From assembly GCF_002028425.1 (NCBI RefSeq), contig NZ_CP020042.1, forward strand, positions 6,175,560 through 6,239,559: a DNA stretch of 64,000 bases, in the 5' to 3' direction. This DNA comes from Streptomyces katrae. GTDB taxonomy: Bacteria > Actinomycetota > Actinomycetes > Streptomycetales > Streptomycetaceae. A program made the translations under genes and the position numbers. The number at the start of each line of letters is the position of its first letter. The first letter of the stretch is position 1. Below, in pieces: positions 54,337 to 63,342 of the stretch. The notes below the pieces were generated by a model, which worked only from the letters and a program-made list of their open reading frames with translations, had not been told where the DNA came from and ran no database searches.

Positions 54337-55211
54337 CCGCGCACGCGCTGCACGGGGACCAGCAGTCCACCGCCCTCTACGACCTGCCCGGTCCGGGCAC
54401 CCTGCGCCGCCACTTCCTCTACGGGATCGTCTCGACGGTGGTGATCCTCGGTCTGCTCGCCTGGATCCTCTACCTGCTCTTCGACACCCACCAGTTCACC
54501 GCCGCCAAGTGGCGCCCCTTCGCCTACGAGGGCATCCAGGACCTGCTGCTCAAGGGGCTGGGCAACACGCTCAAGGCCTTCGTGTACGCCTCGGTGCTCT
54601 CGCTGGTGCTCGGCGCGGTGCTGGCCACGGGCCGGCTCTCGGTGCACCGGCCGGTGCGCTGGGTGGCCACGCTCTGCGTGGAGTTCTTCCGGGCCATGCC
54701 CGTGCTGGTGATGATCTTCTTCATCTTCGTCGCGCTGAAGGTGCAGCCGCTGCCCGCCCTGGTGGCGGGGCTGACCCTGTACAACGGCTCGGTGCTGGCC
54801 GAGGTCTTCCGTACGGGCATCAACTCCGTCGAGCGGGGGCAGCGCGAGGCCGCGTACGCGCTCGGCATGCGCAAGACGCAGGTGATGACCTTCGTCCTGG
54901 CACCGCAGGCGGTCCGGGCCATGCTGCCGGCGATCATCAGCCAGCTGGTGGTGGCCCTGAAGGACACCTCGCTCGGCTTCCTGATCACCTACGAGGAGTT
55001 CCTGCACGCGGGCAAGCTGATCGCCTCCAACCTGGACTACGACCTGCCGTTCATCCCCGTCGTGATGATCATCTCGCCGATCTACATCGGGATGTGCATG
55101 CTGCTGTCCTGGCTGGCCACCTGGGTGGCCCGGCGGGAGCGGCGCAGCCTCAAGACCAGGGCAGTCGAGGTCGCCCCCGCCGAGCCGGGGCCGGTGCTGC
55201 CGGGGAGGTAG
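54333..55211 (+). CDS. gluD: amino-acid ABC transporter permease (GluD type)
   Basis: A 292-residue HisM-type permease with longer N-terminal (about 1-75) and C-terminal tails than GluC. EAA loop: EVFRTGINSVERGQREAAYALGM (split about 150-172). The FFRAMPVLVMIFFIFVALK membrane segment is family-typical. Last gene of the operon; the following gene is on the other strand and converges. Confidence 0.92.
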   Translation: MTAHALHGDQQSTALYDLPGPGTLRRHFLYGIVSTVVILGLLAWILYLLFDTHQFTAAKWRPFAYEGIQDLLLKGLGNTLKAFVYASVLSLVLGAVLATGRLSVHRPVRWVATLCVEFFRAMPVLVMIFFIFVALKVQPLPALVAGLTLYNGSVLAEVFRTGINSVERGQREAAYALGMRKTQVMTFVLAPQAVRAMLPAIISQLVVALKDTSLGFLITYEEFLHAGKLIASNLDYDLPFIPVVMIISPIYIGMCMLLSWLATWVARRERRSLKTRAVEVAPAEPGPVLPGR

Positions 55212-55240
55212 ACGCGCGGCCCCCCGGCGGCAGCCCGCGA

Positions 55241-56830
55241 TCACTGCTCGCGCAGCGGCACCGAGACGTACGAGGGGTCGGTGCGCGGCGAGGAGAAGGT
55301 CAGCTGCGCGCCGGTGGGGTTGTGCTCGATGTAGAGGGGGTCGACCGTGTCGACGACGAGGGCGAGCCGGTGGCCCCCGGGCACGTCGTAGGCGGTGGAG
55401 AAGAGGTCCAGGTCCACGCCGAAGGACTGTCCGGGGGTCTTCCCGTGGAAGGTGTACGGGGCGTTGCTGACCAGTTTGCCGAGGCCGAGCGGGCCGACGT
55501 CGTAGAGGTAGGCGACGAAGGTCCCGTCGCCCTTGGTGGGGGTGACGGTGGTGTGCAGGCGGACGGTGCCGCGCACGCGGCGCTCCCGCTCGTAGCGCGG
55601 GGACTGCCAGACGGCGGCGAAGGCGCGCGGCAGCAGCGGGACGGAGACGACCGGGGGAGCCTTGGCGAACTGGTCGAGGACGCTGGACAGGAGGACGATC
55701 CCGCCGTCGGCGCCGGAGTCGACGTTGGCCCAGACGTGTTCGCTGCCGTCGAGCGGGATCCTCTCTTCGCCGCCGGAGCCGACCGACTTCCAGTCGGGGT
55801 AGTCCTCGTAGCCGCCGGTGCTGCGGGACGTGATCCGGACGGGGGGCTCGGTGTCCACCCCGTTGCGTTCGCCCTTGAGGTAGCGGTCGAACCAGCGGTG
55901 GGCGTCGGTCCAGGTGTCGTTGGGCAGTCCGAACAGGCCGGTCGCCTCGGCGGTGGCGTGGTCGCCGGGGCGGAACTCCAGGCGCTTGGGACCGGTGAGC
56001 TTCTCGAAGAACTCCGCGTACTGGTTGGGCGGGAAGACGGTGTCGCCCCAGGCGTTGCCCAGCATGACGGCCGCGCCGTTGGCGTTGATCCGGTCGACCT
56101 GCCCGGCGGCGGAGCGCTTCCTGCCCCAGTCGATCATCGCCTGCTCGTTCTCCAGCCGGGAGCCGAGGAAGTCGCCGAGGACCTGCTGGAGTTCGGGCCC
56201 GGGCCGGCCGGTGAGGTAGCCCGCCGCGCCGAGCAGCCCGGCGGCCTGGAGGTGCTGGGTGCGGCCGGAGTAGATGGACTCGATGAGGTCGGCCCAGCCG
56301 CTGAGGGCGACCACCGCCTTGACGCGGGGGTCGTGGGCGGCGGCCAGGAGGCTGATGCCCGCGGCGTACGAGACCCCGCCCAGGCCCACGTGGTCCGGGT
56401 CGGCGGGGGTGTGGGCGAGGGCCCAGTCGATGACGGCGGAGACGTCCGCGACGTCGGCCGGGCCGGCCGTCTCGATCTGGCCGCCGGAGAGCCAGAAACC
56501 GCGCGAGGTGTAACTCACCACGGTGTAGCCGGAGTCGGCCAGCTGCCTGGCCTGGGCTACGTACTCGACCTGCGGCAGGCCCCAGCTGGTGGGGAGGACG
56601 ATCAGCGGGTACGTGCGGCCCGGCGCGGCACCGGCCGGGGTGAAGACGTTGCCCTTGAGGGTGATGCCGCCGGAGCCGGGGATGTCGTGGAAGCGGACCT
56701 CCGGCGACGCCTGCGGGGAGGACTGCGGGGCGGCTGCGGGGGCCGCCTGGGCCTGGTGGGGGGCCAGGCCCAGGGCGGTGGCCGCGAGCAGGGCGGCCGC
56801 TGCCGCTGCGGTGTGGGGGCGGGCTCTCAT
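55241..56830 (-). CDS. secreted CocE/NonD-family alpha/beta hydrolase
   Basis: A 529-residue X-Pro dipeptidyl-peptidase S15/CocE-like hydrolase. A signal peptide (1-30, AHQAQAAP cleavage region) is followed by an alpha/beta-hydrolase domain with nucleophile Ser154 in GGVSYAAG, an oxyanion-type TSWGLP loop, Asp/His late in the domain (GDHATAEATG) and a C-terminal jelly-roll (about 395-525). Typical substrates are acyl esters or peptides; none can be named here. Its promoter region contains an inverted TAACCCGCCA/TGGCGG-TAA motif. It converges with gluABCD. Confidence 0.88.
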   Translation of the reverse strand: MRARPHTAAAAAALLAATALGLAPHQAQAAPAAAPQSSPQASPEVRFHDIPGSGGITLKGNVFTPAGAAPGRTYPLIVLPTSWGLPQVEYVAQARQLADSGYTVVSYTSRGFWLSGGQIETAGPADVADVSAVIDWALAHTPADPDHVGLGGVSYAAGISLLAAAHDPRVKAVVALSGWADLIESIYSGRTQHLQAAGLLGAAGYLTGRPGPELQQVLGDFLGSRLENEQAMIDWGRKRSAAGQVDRINANGAAVMLGNAWGDTVFPPNQYAEFFEKLTGPKRLEFRPGDHATAEATGLFGLPNDTWTDAHRWFDRYLKGERNGVDTEPPVRITSRSTGGYEDYPDWKSVGSGGEERIPLDGSEHVWANVDSGADGGIVLLSSVLDQFAKAPPVVSVPLLPRAFAAVWQSPRYERERRVRGTVRLHTTVTPTKGDGTFVAYLYDVGPLGLGKLVSNAPYTFHGKTPGQSFGVDLDLFSTAYDVPGGHRLALVVDTVDPLYIEHNPTGAQLTFSSPRTDPSYVSVPLREQ

Positions 56831-56896
56831 CGAACGCTCCTCGCGTGCGCCGGTGTCCGAAAGTGACCCGACAGTAACGGGAGGGGCTTACTCAAG

Positions 56897-56927
56897 GTAA
56901 CCCGCCAGTAAGTTACGTGGCGGTAAC
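56897..56927. promoter_or_regulatory. inverted-repeat candidate operator upstream of the CocE-type gene
   Basis: GTAACCCGCCA (56897-56907) and TGGCGG-TAAC (56918-56927) are inverted around GTAAGTTACG, which itself contains GTAA/TTAC. It lies about 70 bases upstream of the start. Confidence 0.45.
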
Positions 56928-56993
56928 AATTGGTGGAACGTCAGGTCCGTACGGATCCGCAGGCGTCCGCCCCGCGACCGCGCCGGGCCGCCG

Positions 56994-58220
56994 TCAGCCC
57001 GCCTGGGTGGCTCCGGTCAGCGCGCTCTTGGCCTTCCACTGGTCCCAGGGCAGGTTCCACTCGCCGTAGCCGTTGCCGAGCTCCGCCTTGCCCTTCGAGC
57101 CGCTGCCGACCACCTCCAGGGGGTCGCCCGGCTGCGCCTGCTCGTAGACGGCCTTGGCGTTGGCGTCGCTCATCCCCACGCAGCCGGAACTGGTGTTGGC
57201 GTGGCCGAAGTTGTCGGCGTTCCAGGGGGCGGCGTGCACGTACATGCCCGACCAGGTCAGCCGCATCGAGTAGTCGACCATCTTGTTGTAGGCGTTGCCG
57301 AGGCCCACCGTCTGGGAGTCCATCAGGATGGTGCCCTCCTTCGCCATCAGCACCATCTTCCCGGACCAGGAGGCCTTCTCGCCGCCCGGAGTGCCCGCCG
57401 AGACGGGAACCGTCTTGACGACCTGGCCGTCCTCGGTGATGGCCATCTTCTTGGTGTCGAGGCTGACCTCCATCCGGCGGTCCTTGCCTATCTTGAACTC
57501 GGTGGTGTAATCGCGGGCGAAGAGCCCGCTGCCGGCGCCGGAGTCCACGCCGTTCAGGTTCATTTCCACCTTCACGTCGGTGCCGGACTTCCAGTAGTCC
57601 TTGGGACGCCAGTCCACCCGGTCGTTGCCGGAATAGTCCTTGACCCAGCCCCAGGAACCCTCGGTGTTGTTCGAGGTGGTCACCTTCAGCTGCTTCTCGA
57701 CCTCGGCCTTGTTCTTCACCGGATTGTCGAAGACCAGCGAGACGGGCATCGCGACCCCGACCGTGCTGCCCTTCGGGATGTTGATGGAGACCTTGTTCAC
57801 CTTGTCGGCGGCCGAGGTCTTGAACTGCGTGCCCGCGCTCTGGCTGTCGGTGCTCTGCGCCTCGACCTTGTAGTCCGTGTTCGGTGCGGCGTTGCGGCCC
57901 GAGGTCCAGCTCTTGCCGTCGGAGGCGATCTGCCCGGCCAGCTCCCCGCCCTTGCCGTCCGTCACCTTCACCTGGGCCAGCTTGCCGTCGGCGATGGTCA
58001 CCTTGACCGGCTCACCCGACTTGACCTGGCCGTCCGTCAGGTTCACCGAAACGGCCATGGGGGCCTTGTTCTTCGCGTCCGCGGCCTTGCCGCCGCCGTC
58101 CGCACCGTCGCCGGAGCCGCCCGAGCAGGCGGTCAGCGCGGCGGCCAGCAGCGCGGTGCCGGCGAGCGCGGCATGGCGGACCCGGCGGCGCGGGAGTGCG
58201 GTACGGCGTGAGCGGCTCAA
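56994..58220 (-). CDS. L,D-transpeptidase lipoprotein with Ig-like domains
   Basis: A 408-residue cell-wall crosslinking enzyme. The TTG start at 58220 has GGAGGG upstream and yields a signal peptide with lipobox LTAC (Cys32). Two bacterial Ig-like domains (about 55-140 and 145-240) precede the YkuD domain (about 250-370), with catalytic Cys347 in NTSSGCVGMSD and the conserved HANT. The C-terminal cap contains WNLPWDQWKAK, typical for actinobacterial Ldt. It would form 3-3 crosslinks in peptidoglycan outside the membrane. Divergent from the MurJ-like gene, with 335 bp between starts. Confidence 0.93.
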   Translation of the reverse strand: MSRSRRTALPRRRVRHAALAGTALLAAALTACSGGSGDGADGGGKAADAKNKAPMAVSVNLTDGQVKSGEPVKVTIADGKLAQVKVTDGKGGELAGQIASDGKSWTSGRNAAPNTDYKVEAQSTDSQSAGTQFKTSAADKVNKVSINIPKGSTVGVAMPVSLVFDNPVKNKAEVEKQLKVTTSNNTEGSWGWVKDYSGNDRVDWRPKDYWKSGTDVKVEMNLNGVDSGAGSGLFARDYTTEFKIGKDRRMEVSLDTKKMAITEDGQVVKTVPVSAGTPGGEKASWSGKMVLMAKEGTILMDSQTVGLGNAYNKMVDYSMRLTWSGMYVHAAPWNADNFGHANTSSGCVGMSDANAKAVYEQAQPGDPLEVVGSGSKGKAELGNGYGEWNLPWDQWKAKSALTGATQAG

Positions 58221-58555
58221 GGAAAATCCCTCCGAAGCAATGGTCGTCCACAAGGAAGGAGTGAACGGGACGACTTTAGGTTGCGCATTCTCCGGAAAAG
58301 GCCGCCCTTCCTGTTGTGACATGGGCCGCAGCGAAACGGTTGCCGAACGGTCACATTCCGCTTAGGTGCGGGCCGGTGGCCGGTTCTCAGAGTCCGTGTC
58401 CGAAAGCCGTACGGCTCGGAAAAAGGACCTTCGGCTCTGCGGAAAGGGCCGTACGGCACCTGACAGAAGGGAATTCCCGGGGCCCGGACCGCCGCCCGGC
58501 GCGGGGTACCCTCCCCCTTCGAACCCCGCACGCCCGAACCCCTGGGAGACCGCCC
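58221..58555. promoter_or_regulatory. divergent promoter region with two GCCGTACGGC palindromes
   Basis: The 10-bp palindrome GCCGTACGGC is found at 58406-58415 and 58448-58457, exactly 42 bp apart (four helical turns), upstream of the MurJ-like gene. The rest of this 335-bp gap shows no other feature. Such spacing suggests binding of a dimeric regulator to one DNA face. Confidence 0.5.
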
Positions 58556-60202
58556 GTGACAGCCACCGACACCAGGCCGGACGCGGCAGACCACCCGGCC
58601 CCGGCGAAAGCCTCGGTGCTGCGCAGCGGCGCCGTCATGGCCGCCGGCTCCGTCGTCTCCCGCGCCACCGGGTTCGTCCGCTCCGCCGTGGTCCTCGCCG
58701 CGCTGGGCACCGCGTTCCTCGGCGACGGCTACGCCGTCGCCAACACCGTCCCGAACATCATCTACATGCTGCTCATAGGCGGCGCGCTCAACGCCGTCTT
58801 CGTCCCCGAGCTGGTTCGCGCCGCCAGGGAACACCGGGACGGCGGCGCCGCGTACACCGACCGGCTGCTGACCGCCTGCACCGTGGCGCTCCTCGCGCTC
58901 ACCGCCGTCGCCGTACTCGCCGCACCGCTGGTCGTCGACGCGTACACCCCCTCCTCCTACACGGCCGCGGAGCGGAACACGGTCATCGCCCTCGCCCGCT
59001 TCTGCCTGCCGCAGATCCTCTTCTACGGTCTGTTCACCCTGCTCGGCCAGGTACTGGGCGCCCGAAGCCGGTTCGGCGCGATGATGTGGACCCCGGTCCT
59101 CAACAACCTCGTGATCATCGCCGTCTTCGGCTGGTTCCTGCACGCCTCCGGCGGCGGCCGGGACGGCCTCACCGCCGCCGAGACCCGGCTGCTCGGCCTC
59201 GGCACCACCGCCGGCATCGTCATCCAGGCCCTCGCCCTGGTCCCCGCCCTGCGCGCCGCCCGCTTCCGCTGGCGCCCCCGCTTCGACTGGCGCGGCAGCG
59301 GCCTCACCCGCCCCCTGCGCAACGCGGGCTGGCTGGTCATGCTCGTGCTCACCAACCAGTTCGCCTACTGGGTGGTGACCAGCCTCTCCACCACCGTCCA
59401 GGACCAGCCGGGCGGCGCCGGCTTCGGCTACGCCGCATACAGCAGCGCCTACCAGCTGTGGATCGTCCCGCAGGGCATCATCACCGTCTCCCTGGTCACC
59501 GCCCTCATGCCCCGGATGAGCTCGGCCGCGGCCGCGGGCGACCTCGGCGCCGTCCGCGAGGACGTCTCCTACGCCCTGCGCTCCAGCGCCGCCCTCGTCC
59601 TGCCCGCCGCCACCCTCTTCGCCGCGCTCGCCCCCTGGGTGATGGACTGCGTCTCCGGATACGGATCCGTCACCACCGAGGGCGTCGCCGCCATGGCGGG
59701 CATGCTCACGGCCTTCGCCCCCGGCCTGGTCGCCTACTCCGCCCAGTACGTGCTCGCCCGCGGCTTCTACGCCCTCTCCGACACCCGCACCCCCTTCTTC
59801 CTCAACCTGGTCATCGTCGCCCTCAACGCCGGCCTCTCCTACGCCGCCTACCTGCTGCTGCCCGCCCGCTGGGCGGTCACCGGCATGGCCGCCGCCACCT
59901 CCCTCGCCTTCATCGGCGGCGCCGCCGTTACCGCCCGCACCCTCTCCCGCCGGCTCGGCCCGCGCCCCGGCCCCCGCGGCGCCACCGCACTGCGCACCCA
60001 CCTGCGCCTGCTCGCCGCCTGCCTGCCGGCCGCCGCCGCCGGCTACGGGGCCGCCCGCTCCGCCGACGGCCTCGGCGCGTTCGCCGCGACCGGGGCGGGA
60101 ACCGCGGCGCTCGCCCTGGTCGTCGTACTCCTCGCCAGGCCCCTGCGCCTGACGGAGATCACCGACCTGCTGGACTCCCTGCGCCGCAAGACCGGCCGAT
60201 AG
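58556..60202 (+). CDS. MurJ-like lipid II flippase (MVIN family), second paralogue type
   Basis: A 548-residue MOP-superfamily protein with about 14 membrane helices. Early segments SVVSRATGFVRSAVVL, YAVANTVPNIIYMLLIGGALNAVFVPELV and the later ALSDTRTPFFLNLVIVALNAGLSY are characteristic of MurJ. The essential streptomycete MurJ is longer (with a C-terminal kinase-like extension) and lies at another locus, so this shorter form is probably an accessory copy. It is followed by a two-component system, 41 bp later, and stands divergent from an L,D-transpeptidase; all are envelope functions. Confidence 0.88.
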   Translation: MTATDTRPDAADHPAPAKASVLRSGAVMAAGSVVSRATGFVRSAVVLAALGTAFLGDGYAVANTVPNIIYMLLIGGALNAVFVPELVRAAREHRDGGAAYTDRLLTACTVALLALTAVAVLAAPLVVDAYTPSSYTAAERNTVIALARFCLPQILFYGLFTLLGQVLGARSRFGAMMWTPVLNNLVIIAVFGWFLHASGGGRDGLTAAETRLLGLGTTAGIVIQALALVPALRAARFRWRPRFDWRGSGLTRPLRNAGWLVMLVLTNQFAYWVVTSLSTTVQDQPGGAGFGYAAYSSAYQLWIVPQGIITVSLVTALMPRMSSAAAAGDLGAVREDVSYALRSSAALVLPAATLFAALAPWVMDCVSGYGSVTTEGVAAMAGMLTAFAPGLVAYSAQYVLARGFYALSDTRTPFFLNLVIVALNAGLSYAAYLLLPARWAVTGMAAATSLAFIGGAAVTARTLSRRLGPRPGPRGATALRTHLRLLAACLPAAAAGYGAARSADGLGAFAATGAGTAALALVVVLLARPLRLTEITDLLDSLRRKTGR

Positions 60203-60243
60203 CGGGAGGAAAGGCGGCAGAACACCTTGGGATACTGGACCGG

Positions 60244-60924
60244 ATGCCACGCGTACTGCTGATCGAGGACGACCCTTCCATCCGGGAAGGAGTCGCCCTC
60301 GGCCTGCGCCGCAGGGGACACGAGGTCAGATCCGCCGGCACCGGGGAGGAAGGCCTCGCCCTGCTGGGCGCCTTCCACCCCGAGCTCGTCCTGCTCGACC
60401 TGATGCTCCCCGGGATCAACGGAGTCCAGGTCTGCCGCCGGATCCGCGAGGACAGCCTCGTCCCGGTCATCATGCTCACCGCGCGCGGCGACGACTTCGA
60501 CGTCGTCGTCGGCCTGGAGGCCGGGGCCGACGACTACATCGTCAAACCCGCCCGCACCGCCATCATCGAAGCCCGCGTCCGCGCCGTCCTGCGCCGCCGC
60601 CCCGCGCCCGGCGGCGGCCTCGGCGTCGAACGGCACGGCGAGCTCACCGTCGACCGAGCCGGCCTGACCGTCTCCCGGAACGGCGAACGGCTCGCCCTCG
60701 CCCCCAGCGAGATCAAACTGCTGCTCCACCTGTCGGCCGCCCCGGAACAGGTCTTCTCCCGCCAGCAACTGCTGGAGGGCGTGTGGGAGCACAGCTACCA
60801 CGCCGACGCCCGGCTGGTGGACGCCTGCGTCCGCCGGCTGCGCCACAAGATCGAGGACCCCGCCCACGGCCCCCGCTACATACAGACGGTGCGGGGCTTC
60901 GGCTACCGCTTCGGGCCGCTCTAG
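60244..60924 (+). CDS. OmpR-family response regulator (AfsQ1/CseB-like)
   Basis: A 226-residue response regulator. Receiver: LLIEDDPSIREG, phosphoacceptor Asp52 in VLLDLMLPG, LTARGDDFDVVVGLEAGADDY and Lys in IVKP; C-terminal winged helix: LAPSEIKLLLHLS...FSRQQLLEGVWEH...VDACVRRLRHKIED. It resembles AfsQ1/CseB, which sense envelope stress, but I cannot distinguish these by eye. Cotranscribed with kinase and lipoprotein, possibly also with the flippase gene. Confidence 0.92.
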   Translation: MPRVLLIEDDPSIREGVALGLRRRGHEVRSAGTGEEGLALLGAFHPELVLLDLMLPGINGVQVCRRIREDSLVPVIMLTARGDDFDVVVGLEAGADDYIVKPARTAIIEARVRAVLRRRPAPGGGLGVERHGELTVDRAGLTVSRNGERLALAPSEIKLLLHLSAAPEQVFSRQQLLEGVWEHSYHADARLVDACVRRLRHKIEDPAHGPRYIQTVRGFGYRFGPL

Positions 60925-60933
60925 GAGACCCCT

Positions 60934-62397
60934 GTGCCCAGCCGCGCGCCGTTCGGCCTGCGCACCCGCCTGATCGCCGCGTTCCTCCTGGTCGCCGCGA
61001 TCTGCGCGGTCAGCACCGCCGCCCTCACCTACCGGCAGGCGCGCAGCGCCGTCCTCACCCAGAGCCAGGACACCGCCGTCAGCACCCTGCGCGACCAGCT
61101 GGAGGCCGTGGCCCTGACCCTCCCGCTGGACCAGCGCCAGCTCCAGCGCGTCGTCGACGACGTCGGCAGACGCGGCAAACCCCACCCCTGGGTGGTCTTC
61201 GGCGAGTACGGCACCCTGCGCGCCACCTCCGCCGACCTCGGCTCACCCGTCTCCGACGTCCTCACCGACACCCTGCGCACCCAGGTGTCCTCCCACCCCC
61301 ACGGGGCCTTCCAGCGGGTCACCGACGACCGCGGCGAGCCCTACCTGACCATCGGCATGCCCGCCGTCTTCCTCCACAACGGCGCCCGCGAGGCCACCGG
61401 AGCCGTGCTCTACGCCGTCATGCCGCTCTCCACCGAACAGCAGACCGTCGACGCCATGGTCCAGGCCGCCAAGCAGGGCGCCGTCCCCGGCCTGGCCATC
61501 TCGGTCGTCCCCGCCCTCCTCGCCGCGCGCAGCGTCCTGCGGCCCGTGCGCGACATGCGCCGCGCCGCCCAGAACCTGGGCCGCGGCCGCCTCGACACCC
61601 GGATCGAGGTCCGCGGCGCCGACGAACTGGCCGGCCTCGCCCGCACCTTCAACGAGACCGCGGGAGCCCTGGAGGAGTCGGTGGCCGAACTGCGGGAGGC
61701 CGAAGCCCGGGCCCGCCGGTTCGCCGCCGACGTCTCCCACGAACTGCGCACCCCGCTCGCCGGGATGCTCGCCGTCACCGAGGTCCTCGACGAGGACGCC
61801 GAACAGCTCGACCCCGACACGGCCAAGGCGCTGCGGCTGATCAGCGCCGAGACCGGCAAACTCGCCGTGCTCGTCGAGGACCTGATGGAGATCTCCCGCT
61901 TCGACGCCCGCGCCGCCGGGCTCAACCTCGACGACGTGGACGTGGCCGAGGCCGTGGGCAAGACACTCCAGCGCCGCCACTGGGACGACGGACGGGTCAC
62001 CACCGACCTGCCCGACGGGGTGCGGGCCCGCCTCGATCCCCGCCGCTTCGACGTGGTCCTCGCCAACCTGGTCGGCAACGCGCTGCGGCACGGCGCCGCC
62101 CCCGTGCGGGTCGCCGTGCGCACCGCGTCCGCGCCGGAGGGGGAGCGGCTGGTCGTGGAGGTCGCCGACAGCGGGCCCGGCATCGGCGCCGAGGTGCTGC
62201 CGCACATCTTCGACCGCTTCTTCAAGGCCGACGCCGCCCGCACCCGCTCCGCCGGGAGCGGCCTCGGCCTCGCGATCAGCCTGGAGAACGTCCGGCTGCA
62301 CGGCGGCACCCTGAGCGCCGCCAACGCCCCGGAGGGGGCGGACGGCTTCGGGGGAGCGGTGTTCACCCTCGACATGCCGCTGGAGGCCGCCCCGTGA
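60934..62397 (+). CDS. sensor histidine kinase (HAMP-HisKA-HATPase)
   Basis: A 487-residue kinase with two membrane helices (about 10-32 and 182-202) enclosing a ~150-residue sensor domain, a HAMP domain (about 200-252), HisKA with His269 (ADVSHELRTPLAGM) and HATPase (ANLVGNALRHG, ADSGPGIG, GSGLGLAIS). The GTG start is nine bases after the regulator stop. The next gene, a lipoprotein, overlaps the stop (GTGA), as for AfsQ2-AfsQ3 and similar Streptomyces systems. Confidence 0.92.
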   Translation: MPSRAPFGLRTRLIAAFLLVAAICAVSTAALTYRQARSAVLTQSQDTAVSTLRDQLEAVALTLPLDQRQLQRVVDDVGRRGKPHPWVVFGEYGTLRATSADLGSPVSDVLTDTLRTQVSSHPHGAFQRVTDDRGEPYLTIGMPAVFLHNGAREATGAVLYAVMPLSTEQQTVDAMVQAAKQGAVPGLAISVVPALLAARSVLRPVRDMRRAAQNLGRGRLDTRIEVRGADELAGLARTFNETAGALEESVAELREAEARARRFAADVSHELRTPLAGMLAVTEVLDEDAEQLDPDTAKALRLISAETGKLAVLVEDLMEISRFDARAAGLNLDDVDVAEAVGKTLQRRHWDDGRVTTDLPDGVRARLDPRRFDVVLANLVGNALRHGAAPVRVAVRTASAPEGERLVVEVADSGPGIGAEVLPHIFDRFFKADAARTRSAGSGLGLAISLENVRLHGGTLSAANAPEGADGFGGAVFTLDMPLEAAP

Positions 62398-62897
62398 GCC
62401 CGCCGCTGCGGCGCCCGGCCGTGACCGCCGCCCTGCTGGGCCCGCTGCTCGCGGCCACCGCCTGCGGGATCAAGCCCACCGGGGTCGTGGAGAGCGGCGC
62501 CGCCGCACGGGTGGCCGTCGCGCGGGCCGGAGCCGCCACGGCCTACTTCGTCACCCCCGACGGGGGTCTGGCCCCGGCGCCGCAGCCCGAGTACACCCAG
62601 GGCGGGCCCCGGGGCAGCGTGATCGGGCTGCTGCGCGGGCCCGGCCCGGCGGAGCAGGACGCGGGGCTGCGCACGCGGGTACCCGTGCTGGGGGAGGAGG
62701 CGGCCGAGGGCGGGGTGAGCGTGACGGTCACCGACCGGCTGGAGGTGAGCCTGCCCTTCCCCGTCGCCGGCCTCGACCCGCTGGGCCGCCGCCAGTTGGT
62801 GTGCAGCGCCCTGTCCACGGTGGACCCGCTGTACGAGGTGACCCTCCGCGGCACCGACACGTCCCTGGACCCGGCCCGCTGCGACGCGGGGCGCTGA
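62394..62897 (+). CDS. GerMN-like lipoprotein linked to the two-component system
   Basis: A 167-residue lipoprotein: signal peptide with lipobox ATAC (Cys24), then a domain reading YFVTPDGG...VIGLLRGPGPAEQDAGLRTRVPVL...VSLPFPVAGLDPLGRRQLVCSALST, in line with the GerMN fold. GTG 62394 overlaps the kinase stop codon. In Streptomyces such proteins (CseA, AfsQ3) modulate the neighbouring sensor kinase from outside the membrane; this role is inferred. Two cysteines near 134 and 163 of the mature part may pair. Confidence 0.85.
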   Translation: MSPPLRRPAVTAALLGPLLAATACGIKPTGVVESGAAARVAVARAGAATAYFVTPDGGLAPAPQPEYTQGGPRGSVIGLLRGPGPAEQDAGLRTRVPVLGEEAAEGGVSVTVTDRLEVSLPFPVAGLDPLGRRQLVCSALSTVDPLYEVTLRGTDTSLDPARCDAGR

Positions 62898-62948
62898 ACG
62901 GCGGCCGGCCGGGCACCGCCCCGCGACACCGACCGCCGGCCGCGACCG

Positions 62949-63050
62949 CCCCCTGCCGGCCGCGACCCCCCCTGCCGACCGCGCCCCCCTGCCGACCGCG
63001 CCCCCCTGCCGACCGCGCCCCCCTGCCGGCCGCGCCCCCCCTGCCGGGCG
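62949..63050. repeat. ~17-bp tandem repeats
   Basis: About six copies of a CCCCCCTGCCGACCGCG-type unit follow one another. The first and last units are degenerate (CCGGCCGCG). The tract is non-coding and lies between the lipoprotein and a P450. Confidence 0.85.
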
Positions 63051-63074
63051 CGGGCGTCACCCGCCGCGCGCGGG

Positions 63075-63250
63075 CGGTCCGCGACGCCGGCCGTCCCGCG
63101 AAGCCGGTCGTCCGGCGACGGCGGCCGTCCCGCGAAGCCGGTCGTCCGCGAAGCCGGTCGTCCGCGACGCCGGCCGTCCCGCGACGCCGGCCGTCCGGCG
63201 ACGGCGGCCGTCCGGCGACGGCGGTCGTCCGGCGACGGCGGCCGTCCCCG
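63075..63250. repeat. 16-17-bp tandem repeats, two interleaved types
   Basis: Some ten units of CCGCGA(A/C)GCCGG(C/T)CGT and CCGGCGACGGCGG(C/T)CGT alternate. No protein-like frame persists in a credible way. The variation between units suggests ongoing slippage. Confidence 0.85.
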
Positions 63251-63342
63251 CGACACCGGCCCGCGGCGCCCGCGCCAGGGCCGTACCGGGCCGCGCCGCC
63301 GCCGTCTTGTGGCCCGGGCCGCCGGGCGTCACCGTGTGGACC

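Noticed and set aside
62949..63250. CRISPR array or repeat protein
   Set aside because: The units are directly tandem without spacers, and frames over them give low-complexity Arg/Gly/Pro sequence.
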